Of a stretch of 64,000 bases of DNA, positions 43,801 to 55,800 are shown piece by piece. How positions within the stretch are numbered: the first letter of the stretch is position 1; the number at the start of each line of letters is the position of its first letter. The notes beneath the pieces were generated by a model. The model worked only from the letters and a program-made list of their open reading frames with translations. It made no database searches and was not told where the DNA came from. The stretch comes from Rallus limicola (taxonomy: Eukaryota; Chordata; Aves; Gruiformes; Rallidae): NCBI GenBank assembly GCA_022605955.1, contig JAKCOZ010000005.1, positions 2,879,501 to 2,943,500 on the forward strand. Reading direction: 5' to 3'. Both the position numbers and the translations under genes were made by a program.

Positions 43801-46800
43801 TTCGCTGCATTAAATCATGGCCTCCCCTTCTCATGGTGAGATCAGGTAGCAGGGTTTCATTGCACAGATGCTCCTCATATTCCATTCTTTCTGCCAGCTC
43901 TTCTGCAGAGGACTGGCTCAGGTCAGGGTAATCTACAAGCATCTTGTTTGTGCTTGAAACAATCAGAACTATCATAAACAAGAGTGTTTTCAGCCTTCTC
44001 TGATTTATGGACACCTGTATGATGAACTTAACAGCTTCCTGACAGCAGTATTCTTTCTTCATTGGATTTTGTGGATGCCCAGGATCTGCTAAAAGCAACT
44101 GCTTTATGTAGCAGAGCTTGATGCTAGGAGCATGGGATAAGTGATGCCAGCACAAGTGGGTTTGTTTTTACAGTGCCCATCAGAGCTTGTTGCTCAAAGA
44201 ACAATCTGCCTTTCTCCTTTTCTTCTTCATTTATATCTGCCTGGATGTGGAGTGTGAGAGCCCCTTTCAGCCTTCATGCACACAACCACCATATAAGAAA
44301 AAACACAGTTCATTTAGGGGCAGGTTTATTGCTAAGCAACATAACTGTTACCTGCTCACTGCCACCCTGCTCTGTTATCGGGCAAGGCTTTCCCCTTGTG
44401 CTGCTTCCCACACGTGTACTTGTCCCCAGTCAGAGGACATTGCCGCAGAGGCACGCGCGGAAGCTCAGCAAAGAAACCGTAGAACTGAAGCCTTGGACAC
44501 ACAGCCCTCCTGATGCTGAAGGAGGGAGCTCCTCCTGAAGGCAGAGAAAGGCACCTGTGGCTCTTTATGTTATTTGAACTTTGCACGTGTTTGCACTGCG
44601 CACGATCACGCCTTTCTATTACACTTGGGCTGTGTCGAGCCCACGGCCCAGAAAAGGGAAAAGCACAAACAAAAGTGCAAACAAGCTCTGTGCACAGATG
44701 TGGGGGGGCTCCAGCGTGCAGACAAGGCAGCAGGATGTGCTGGGGAACTGCAGCAGGGGGGATTTCCTGCCAGAGAATTAGCACGCTGCTCAGCATCGCT
44801 TAGAGCGAGTCAAGGAGGTCAGAATTCATGTACAGGCTCTGATGGTTACTGTTTATATCGCGTTGAGCTTTTCAAGGCCAGGTCAGATGGCATTTTGAGC
44901 AACCTGGTCTAGTGGAGGGTGCATCCCTGCCGATGGCAGGGGGCTGAAACTAGATGATCTTTAGGGTCCCTTCGAACCCAAAAAAGTCTATGATTTTATG
45001 AGTTAAACAAAGCAAACTATGCAGAATCAGGCATGAGAGACAAGCTTCAGGTCTCTAGATTACTTCCATGTTAAAAAAATAACACTAAAACCCAGCTCAG
45101 GTTTATATCATTCCTGATTAATCTGTGGATTTTACCTATCTACCAAAACACAAACTGGAGGGGGATAGCTGCCATTCTATGGCATGCAGCAAAGTGTCTC
45201 TGAAAATTGACACTGATTTTGCACGTCACTATGCCCTGATTCATACAAAAGCTTGCTTGTCCATTCCCAGGGGCTCCAAAGGAAAGCCCTCCGAAAAGGA
45301 AAAGCTCTAGACAGGGAAGAAACAGTGAAAGAGGTATTGTCTGGAATCTTAATCACAGGCAAGAGAAGATAGAGTAAATATACGAGCAATGCTATTAGAT
45401 GTTCAGTTTTTCAAAAGCAGGAATATCATCTTAAATGGATGAGATCGTTTTTCCAACAGCTCTGTAAGTGTTTTCAATGATGCTTTATGAAATACGAAAG
45501 TTTCAGTATAAATCAGGCAGAGTGCCAGATTTATAAGTGGTTTCATGCAAACAAGCCTAAGCAAAAAAAAAAAAAATTATACTGATGCACAAACATGCCT
45601 CTACATCACCTGCCATTAATTATTATTTAACCTTCACTTTTTTTAAGAAATACAGGGAGACTCACACAAGTCATGGGCAAGCTTCAGCTAAGACACATGG
45701 CAAATTTTCTCTCATTACCGACATGAAGTAAGAAAAACCATATACAAGTAAATTCCTTTGTGTTTGTTACGAGCATATGCAGGATACTTTACCTGAATTA
45801 TTCAATACTTCCAGTCCTGACTTAAAATGCACGTCACAAGGAAAGGATACTGAGTTTCAGCGAATTAGTCAATTAGCTTACACTGACTGTGTTTGATTTC
45901 CTCTGTTACTTTTTTTACAACTAGCTCTGTGGAAAAAACTCAACTCCATCAAGAGTTAGCATTTGGCCCGTGACAGAATCACTTGTCAAACCAACACTGA
46001 CAGGAAGAATCTGAGATAGTTTTGTGTTTGTATACTGCTGTTTCAGGGAGAAAGTTCAACTGCCAAGCACTCATTTAAACCAAGCAAATCTACTCATAGA
46101 AAGTTCAAGTAATTGTGGCCGGTGCTAGAACTGGTTGAAGCTGTGATCATAAAAAAGTTTCCTGTATGTACTTTTCCCTTCTTTTATTAAGTGTTTTCTC
46201 ACATTGTTACAGTGATAGCTACTGGAGAGGAGGAAAAAGAAAAGAGAGTTTGAACCATGTACTTCAAACATCATTGTGGCAAATATTGGGTGAAGCCAAA
46301 CAAAACCCACAAACAACTGTATATGTATAAAATGAGATTTTGCAGAATACAACTTTGTGTATTTCCCTCTCAGTAACAATATCGAGAATTTATACATTTG
46401 GGAGCTCTGCTAGGACCTGATTTGCAGTTAGAAAAGATTCCCAGATTACACCTGCACTGAACCCCATGTCACAGCAGGACTCTTACGACCTTACTACCTA
46501 AGCAAATGTGAACACTGATAAATACTATGATGCAAGAGGCATATTAACCCCATTGCTGAACCCTGGAAAGGGTAGTAACCCTTATGAAGTACAAGAATTA
46601 TAAAAGTGGGTTTGGAAAACAGCCAAGGTCTAAGTTGAGCATAAGCTGAGGTTTATGTATCTTGTCAGTTTGAACTACTGCAAAAAAATAAAAATAAAAA
46701 CCAAACCACAAGCCCAAAGGAGTAGTCAAGCTGAGAAGCCAACTCAGAATATGGATACTCTTATGAGGAAAAACAATTTTCTGCAGTGCTCTCAAGTCCT

Positions 46801-49800
46801 GACTCTCACACCCCAATAGATGACCAATGCTCAATACCATGTCAAAATAAGCTGGTCAATTTGTCTACCAGACCCTGTCATGTTATCCTCAGGTATGACT
46901 GAGATCAGCTCATTTAAGGATAAGTTGAAAATGTCAGAGGATGTGACATACAGAGCTATCTGTTTCCAACTGGCATGACCCAAAGAAAAAAATATAGATC
47001 ACTTAGAGCCAGGAGAATTTTGGTTTTTTGAGTGTTGGTCGTTCAATACTTCTTTAAGTGCAGTTTTATACTAGTGAGGAGTTCCATAGCTGCAGGTAGA
47101 TAAATGAAAAAAATTATATATATTCTCTTTTGCTTTTAGTAATGTGCATCTGTGAGAGTTCAGGCCTTCAAAATTAAATGTGTGAAAACCTTGAAAGTCA
47201 ATGTTATGTAACCAAGAATAGATATACAAGAAACCATCTAGAGCAATAGGAAACTCCAAGAGTCATAGTTAATTCAGGAAGGAAAATAAATGTAGCAGAA
47301 GACTAAGAAAAAATAATGTTAGTACAGAATTCTCAGGCTCCAAAGGCATTTAAATTATTTTTTTTATTGTGTAACAAAATCTGTGTCAATATACTTTTCC
47401 TGAAGCAATCTCTGAAATCAGTGGAGTTTTTAGGCAAGCTCAAAGTTCAGCCAAACAAGAAATAGAGGCTCTGAACAGTAAACTCTTTGGACTTGTCTAA
47501 TGAGTCACAAAAACCATCAACAATACTGAGTCATGATGTCTGCAGCAAGATGGGTCAGTTAGACTAACATATCTAATTTCAGCTGAGACTTCATGAGAGA
47601 GGAGCTATCTAATGTGTCTGTCTCATTTAATAAGTATTTTCACCCCATCTCTCCTCACACTTTATCATGGCTACAGCTAAGCTCTTTAATATGTAACACG
47701 TAGGCACATTCAGGATGTGTATTTACATATGGATAGAAATGCAGACATGTGATGCAACGGTTTCCTGCAGATTGAGAAGAAAAGAATTATGAAAGCTACT
47801 CAGCTGATAGGTCTTTCTGTAAGACCACATCTTTCCCATTTCTTTTCTGCCTCTATTCAGGGACATATTTGAGGTCCAAAATAGCTCTCTCTCTGCACTC
47901 TTTTTAAATGCTTCAATTGATTCTCATTAATCTCTGCCTTAGGTTTAGCAGCTGACTAAGCTGCTTCTTTCATCTTAAAATTAAATTTGCTTGATATATT
48001 ATTATTATTAGGTGGGGAAAACCCACCTGTCATTTGATGTGTTGGCTTCTATTCCTTTAGACGTCATTCGTGGATCATTTGCTGCCCTGATCATGGTCAT
48101 CGCTTTAAGCAATATTTTAAATCATTACAGAAAAATCATCATCTGGTGATTTCCAAATTATTTTTCATTTATAAAATTCTCTTAACAACCTGACTTTTGA
48201 AACATAAATCTAGAGCTATTTAGAGTGCTTTAAATAAAATACTTAGTGAAATATAAAATCAATAGATAGCATAAAATACTAACATAACTGACTGCAAAAC
48301 CCATGTGTAAATTATATGGGAGCCAAACAAGTGCAGAGTGGTAACTTGGCACCAGCTCAATTTTTCAAAATTAAGTTGGAGAGAATGGCAATCTACAGGC
48401 ATTGAGCCAATTTGATCTTGCACACTGAAGCATACACCTCCATAACATGGCATAGTCTGAGCACTTTTCAGCTTTCAAAATCTGTTTCAATGAAACTTAC
48501 CTGTTTAAAACCAAAAGAAATAATCTGAAGAGTCTCCTTCTGGTCCTCAGCTTAAAAAAAAGCGCTGCCTAAAACAGAGCTGAGGGATAGATGTGCAGAG
48601 ATATTGTTCTTCCTACAGTGACTGCATGAGATAAGGGAACCAACTGCCAAAATATACCTAATCCTATCAGCTCTCACTCTGCATGAACACTGCGCTGGAA
48701 CCATGAAAAAATACTACAGAGGAGTGGCAAGATTAACTCTCAGCACATTACACCTAATGCCCCTGCAATGCCCTCTCCTAATCAGGTCTTAGTGAAATAA
48801 AACAGGGCTGCTTTGACTGTTGTGAAATTTCTGTATATGGACATGTTATCAGAGATCCATGCTTAAGCAAATCCCACTTTACAAAGGGAAGAAAAGCATA
48901 AATCTACGGGTGATGTGGAAGTACTCACACTAAACACAAAAGACTTAAAGTGTTCATTGTTGGGTAAGAAGACAGGTCATGCTTTTTTTAGCAATTTATA
49001 GACAGATTTATATATCAATTCATAGGTTCTCTGCTGCATGTCTATTAAAAATACAGACAAAGTTTATCAGAAAGGTCTTGTACCTATTTGATCTGACTCT
49101 GTAAGTTTTGCTTTGTTCCACAGCACTATGCGTTTAGTTATCACCAAATTATTATCTATGCTGTGAAATTTATTTTAGCCTGAAATCTCAGTCATGAACA
49201 GACCAGCAGACTTGCATCTCTGTTGACATTTTTAACAGGTAGTTTTTCCTCTTGTTTTTAAATGAAATTACTTGCATGCTTATGGCTAAGTGCATGTTTG
49301 CAGATATCAAAATGAGGATTTACTGATAAACAGTAGAATACGTGTCCTCCAAAGGCAGATATTCACCAACTCCTAAGCTATGTCTCACATTGTCCTACTT
49401 CACCAGTGCTATCAAAATGTTTATCTTTAGTGCTACGTTTGCTGGCTCCTTTCTCCCTCTTCTAAAACCTATAATATGATTAAAGTGGAGCAAGGTTTGT
49501 AAAGAGAGGTAATATCTTTTATTAGAGCAACTGATACATATCTCCTTAGACCATCAGTGCTACGACAACACAACCACTATAATTTAATTAGTCGTTTTAA
49601 CAGAATTGGAATAATGGCAGTGACCTCAGCCAAAGCATTTTGTGTATACTTTTTTTCCTACAGAGATCTGGCAATATCCCATAATCCTGCACTAACATGT
49701 CTGTCTTTATTCAATTCCATGTCACTTGAATAAGTCTGAAAAAAAAAAATCCCTTTTGTTTTTCTCTTTTTCTCTTTGCATGATAAAGTGGGGACTATCA

Positions 49801-52800
49801 TAAAGCAAACAAATTTTAGTCTGCTGTACAAATGGCAGAAGGTTTTCACCAGATCAAATGACACTGCAGAGATTCATTTTGGTGTTTGGGGTTTTATGCT
49901 GTGTTTTTGGAGGGTGGGGAAATGGGAATAAGGTTTATTGTTTGGAAAGTAAGCATGCATGGGCAGAGGGAGTTAAACATGTCTTCACACTGGTTTTCAA
50001 TATTGAGAAACGTGTCCCTTGCTTGCTTTTCAAAGCATTTTGGCTAACAGCTGCAGCCTGTTGCATGTGAATGTGGTCTGCCACAACTGAAAAATGCCTG
50101 CTACCTTGCCTGGGATTGTACTGCAAGAAGCTGCATTTGCTAATTATGTATACATAACTGTGTAATCAGGAGGTAAAAGTTGAAACACCACCTAACATAT
50201 ACGAAGCCAGCAGATGAGGAAGGGCAGTTCCTGCACTCTCAGATATGATTTAATGAATCTTGCTGGGGCTTTGACAGAAATGTAATTTGCCAAACCCAGC
50301 ACATTTTTCACTGCCAATTAATTAAACAGCCTTACTGAGAAGAAGTGTCCAGTAAATTAAAGAGCTGCAAGCCTAGAACCTTACATTATCTAATTGTACC
50401 ACAAACTCAGCTACTGAAATAGATTCGCCTGGTTATCCAAAAACGCTATATGAAAAGCAGCTTTAGAAAATGATTGTTCCCCACACCATTCCTTTAGGTT
50501 GACATATTTCTGTCTCATTGTAGTTCTTAATTATTCTGTGGCCTATACAATTACTGGGTGACAACAGGGAGAAACAGTCCCCAACTCCAGCTGCCAATTA
50601 CACCAAGTTTCAGTGTGATATGCACTGCGTGTCAAAAGTTGCCTGAATTAATCTTTAAAAAGTTCTTTGAATCTTTAAAAAATTCTACACTCTCACAGTT
50701 CAGAACAGAAATCTCTCTATACATTTCTGCTTACTGTTTGTTACTTCACAAGTGTGATTTCAAAGCCTGGATACAAAAGGCCATGGAAGATTAGCAAAAA
50801 CATTCTCAGTTGGAAATAGTGTATTATGCAAACCAGAAGAGCTGACTCTCCAGCCAAAGGACCTCAACACTTGAACTCTTTCTATCTAAATCAGTGCACG
50901 TTCTCATAGCACACAAGCCACTGTCCCATGGTTTTATGCATACAAAAAGTTTTCAGTCTCTTCCCATCCATGAAGCTTCATGTGTTTTTCCTTAAAACAA
51001 GCACTATTTCAGGGAACAAACAAGAACTATGTTCCCCTACAATAAAACACAGTTGAAAAAGTGTTTGTCAACATGACCCATGAAAAACTGGAAAAGGGCT
51101 ATAACTTTGCAAGTTATCCTGTGGGAAAGAGGCAGAAGAAGGCTCCTTAACAACTTCCCACCTTCTAATGACTTCTAAAAGTTCTTTATATTGCTATTAA
51201 AATCCAGCCTTGCCATATCTTGCTCAGGAGACAGAAAAACACAAAATTTTACTTTCTGGGAATATAAGCTAAATTTTGAAAGCCATGATAGTTTTTTAAA
51301 ATACTTTAAAAAGGAAAATTATTAATCTTTTATGCTCTTGAATTCAACAGATTTTAGAATAAAATAGCTATGCAATTTTTATCGTTTTATAGCTCATCTA
51401 ATCCCTTGTTCTAAAATTAACTGGGTGCAAAGCCATTGAAATAAGGTATAAGAATTTTCTTATATTCACCAGAGGAAAAAAAAATTTTAAAAAGTAAGAA
51501 AATACATTAAACATAAAGCTCTTCTCTGAGAAGTGAGAGGGGCTAACAGGCTGAGGCAGACCTCTGCACTTTCTGAGATTTTCTCATTGCTGGATGTTCT
51601 CTGAATAAGCCAGTGCTTGCCATAATAAAAACCAACATTTCACTGCTTCTTAGAAAGGTCCCCACTACTCTTGTCCATCCTAAGAGAAGCAAACAACTGG
51701 CATACATGTTTTTAAATGTAGCAGCCTATAAGTCTCTCCTTCCTAATCACTGGAAATCTCACACGCCTGTTCTAGGAGACCATTACTAATGTTTTGCTTC
51801 CCCTAGTATTTTGAATTTGGGATAGTCAAATATGAAGACAGCTACAGAATTCATTCAGATAAGGCAAATTTGAAATCTCTTATATGGTACAAATTATTTC
51901 CATCATGTACTAGGTACTATGAAAAAACCCCTTTGTGATTGTGGAGCATTCACGTGCCGTGGCAATGAAATCCATGGGCCACCAGCAAGGCTTTTGTGTT
52001 CAGATTTTAGATGCAGTGGCTATACCCTCATTACCAGATCATCCAAGCTCTCGTAAGCAAACACCACTCCATAATTCTATCACATCGTACAGCTTCATGA
52101 ACCTTAGTGGGTTTAGCAGCTGAGATTTAGGGTAAAATATATACTATATCCGAAACTAATTAACTCCCTGGTTTTGACTGACATTAATGTTTGAAACTGA
52201 AATTTCAAAGTGATAGAGCTGAATGAAGCGATCAGCAAAAGCTATGATCATGCAAAAGCTATGATCATGCAAAAACTATGAATGAACTGTAGTTGTAGGT
52301 TCTGTAACAAACATTTTGGTTAATTCCCACCATAAGCTTGTTTTTATATATACCACTGCAGACTACATCCCCATCATACAGAAATTATGAATAAAATCAT
52401 GGTTATTCTTAAAAATCAGACTGTGTTCACAGTGAACAACAGATTTTAGGTCACTTATGTTTAAGAGGTCTTTGTAAGATTCATAGTTTCCCAAACACAA
52501 CTATTGTACACATTGTACTTGCTTCCCCCTTCTTCAAATTCTATTTTTCAGGAGGCAAGTAATTTGATATATCGTGCTTTAAATGAAAGATTCAAAGTAA
52601 TTTATAATCTATACCTAGGCAATTTTGCATAAAGCACAGTGATAAAAAACTGTGTCATTTGCTAAAAGAGATTTTATTAATGAAAGTAACAATTGTTGTC
52701 ACCAGTCTCTCTGGAATATCTTCTCTTAATGAATTGATTCCAGGTGTCTTGCTTTCTGGAGTAGTTTAAATAGTGTAAGTAAATATATATGGCACAGGGT

Positions 52801-55800
52801 TAATATTTAGGCAGCTGCTTAAATGACTATTTGTATTAAACATTATGGTTTTGTGGCAGTTGAGCCTTAATCTAGGCCCCAACTGAGCTGCAGCTTTTTA
52901 ATGCAATAATGTAATTTTAATGTAATAATGTTTCACACGCATGGTAAAACTGTGGTGCATTACACTCTTTGCTATTTATTTCTGAACTAAATCTGCAGTT
53001 CTTTTATTGCAGCAGGACATTCACCTCAGTGAAAATGACACAACTAAACTTCAGTAAGGGATAAAAACTGGAAAGCCATACCTTCTAGCACCACTCAACA
53101 TGCATTCACAGAATCACAGAACATTAGGAGTTGGAAGGGACCTCAAAAAATCATCGAGTCCAACCCCCCTGCCAGAGCAGGATCTCCTAGACTAAATCAA
53201 ACAGGAACATATCCAGTTGGGGTTTCAATGTCTCCAAAGAAGGAGACTCCACAACCTCCCTGGACAGTCTGTTCCACTGCTCTGTCACCCTCACCTATCA
53301 TTACAGAAGTTAGGACTTTTTATCTGACAGAAAGGGTGGCTTCTATTATCCAACTAAGTACCAGGATGGTGGTAAAGCATTTAATTTGCTCTAATGTGAA
53401 AATTGTTATGCCACTCTTAACTGAATTTGACAGTAAGTACTTGCAAGTGAAATAATAACTATTCTAAAACTGGTGTTTTAACCAACTGATTTCATATCAT
53501 TGTACACACAGTAAACTAGATTCACCTAAAAGGGTAAAAGCTAGTCATTGCATGGTGAACATCATTCACATTAAATTTGCACTAATTATAAAGAAAGCAA
53601 ATTATTCAGGTATCTAAAAACCCAAGAAAAATATTAAAATACTCTCTTACTTGGATTGCATTCTGTGAAGTACTGACTTCCTTGCTTGCTTTGTGAGTCA
53701 CTACTTACATTAATACATATGTTCATATTACCTTCCCGTGTGGCTACTAAATTGGCAAGGTCAAAGAGTATTGAATAAATAAACAATATTCTAATGTCTT
53801 TAGTAATTAATCACTGCTACTATTGCAGAAGTTATATGACCCTCTTTTACTTTACCCCCCAAAACGTTCCATTAGAAAATGTCAGCTCTTGCTGCTTTAT
53901 CTTAAGTGGTCTTTTAAACTCTTTATTCATTGGGAAATCTATTTGAAAAATAGAGGAGGGTGAGTTTTGTTTGAGTTTTGGGTTGCTTGTTGGGGTTTGT
54001 TTGTTTGGGGTTTTTTAAATCTTGAATAGCCTAATCTGAATTATTTGGAGGCCAAGTTTAATTGTTTGAATTAAGTTTCTGCCATTAAAAGGTGAGTTCA
54101 AATTGCACCTTTGTTTTAATACAGAAGTATGTGGCATAACAATATTCACATTAGAGTAAATTAAATGCTTTACCACCATTCTGGTACTTAGTTGGATAAT
54201 AGAAGCCACCCTTTTTTGTCAGATAAAAAGTCCTAACTTCTGTAACAATAGAAATGTGAATAATGTTAACCTCCTCTTTCGATCTTTGTGAGAGTACTCC
54301 AAATTTTAAAGGAAAAAAAAATTATTTGAAGAAGACAATATAAACAAATAGAGTACTGTGTTCACATCAAACTATCGATCATCTAACACATGCACTTTCC
54401 ATTGATTCCCTGTGGTCTGAATATCTTGTTGCTTCTAAACAGGTATATAAGAATGTTGAAAAGTCTTGTTTACTGTCCTTTCTCAGTTCTGTAAATCGGC
54501 AAAACTTGGCTGTCACTAGCTGGTAGATTATCTACATATGACAGCACTGTACTGGCCTATGTTGTTTAACCTCCATTAGCTCTTGGAGGCACATTAACCT
54601 CCTCGTTGAGGAATTTTCTCTTTTTCTTTTAATACATGAAATATCCCATTCTCCCCCACCACAAACCCAGGTGTTTATCCACATCATATATGGTTCCACA
54701 GCAACATATTTTTAGGCAAAGAAGGTGGCAAAGTGATAACCAAATAAAAAGCTGTCTGTTCAGTCATGTAAGAAAGATTAATGCCCAGCCCCTAATGTTG
54801 CAGACTTAGATTTTGCCAAAATGTGATTTAAGAGTTGAAGGTCCAGGTGGAAAATGAACTACCAGAAGCAGTGGTAGGGGCTTCAGTTAAAAATCCTTTA
54901 AACCCTACTCCAATTCTGATTGTGACAAAGTTTTCCCTGATCAATTTTACTTGTGACCAGCTTTAAAGTAAATCAAAAACATACAAGCTTGGGAGTTAAC
55001 ACTTTTTCTAGGACTCCTGTTTTATCAGCTTTCATATGGGCCACATGATATACATGTTGACGCTGCCAGGAATTAGAACAGGTGAGTTGAATCAATCTTT
55101 TCTATTTCTAACTATTAATTCCACTATTATAGTGGGCATAATGAGAGAACCTTTTAGACTTATTCTGGTGTCCACCTGAACCAGCATTATGTCAAAAAAA
55201 AATTTAAGTCATCTTCATTTACTGTAAGCTGCAAGACTTGCTTTTTTTTTGCTGCAGATGTTCTGTCATGGTTTGCTTGAATCCTGGGCAGTAAATTACA
55301 AGATACATCAATGTAAAGTGGCACTGAAATCATTTATCATTAACTTGAAGAGGCCATTATTCAGCTGTGGAAGATGACTATTTTATGAAATACAAAGGAT
55401 GAGATCATGATTTAGTGACAAGAAGTGTTCATTTTCCAAAACACAACAGTGTGTAGTGAGAGTCAGAAAGCAATGGACCCTAAGCAGTTGATATAATTTT
55501 ATCTGGATAATGTTTTGATGTTTGCCATTCCAGCTAAAATTGGATTTTATGAGACTTGTTGCTTATTAGAAGACACATTTTTCTATTGGCTAGCTGCTAT
55601 ATGTATCCCAGTTCTTTCAGTGCAATTATAACTCTCACAAGTTATTGTAGTACCACAAAAAGGCATCCTACCTGAGTGTTCAGGAAAGAATTTAAAGAGG
55701 TATAAAGCCTTCTTTCCTTTCAGGGTGATTCAAAACATTGGAGTTTCTAAGTCTCTCTCTCTTCAGAGTCTTCTGAAATCATAATTTCCATAGGTTTTGG

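Noticed and set aside
44173..44912. Several overlapping frames of 66-146 codons on both strands
   Set aside because: Open in many frames at once, which points to local GC content rather than coding; no family recognised in any of them.
53228..54209. Two small frames (53228-53455 plus, 54015-54209 minus) sharing a near-identical 26-residue stretch
   Set aside because: The similarity comes from the two arms of the inverted repeat, not from a protein family; the first frame also starts inside a CR1 fragment.
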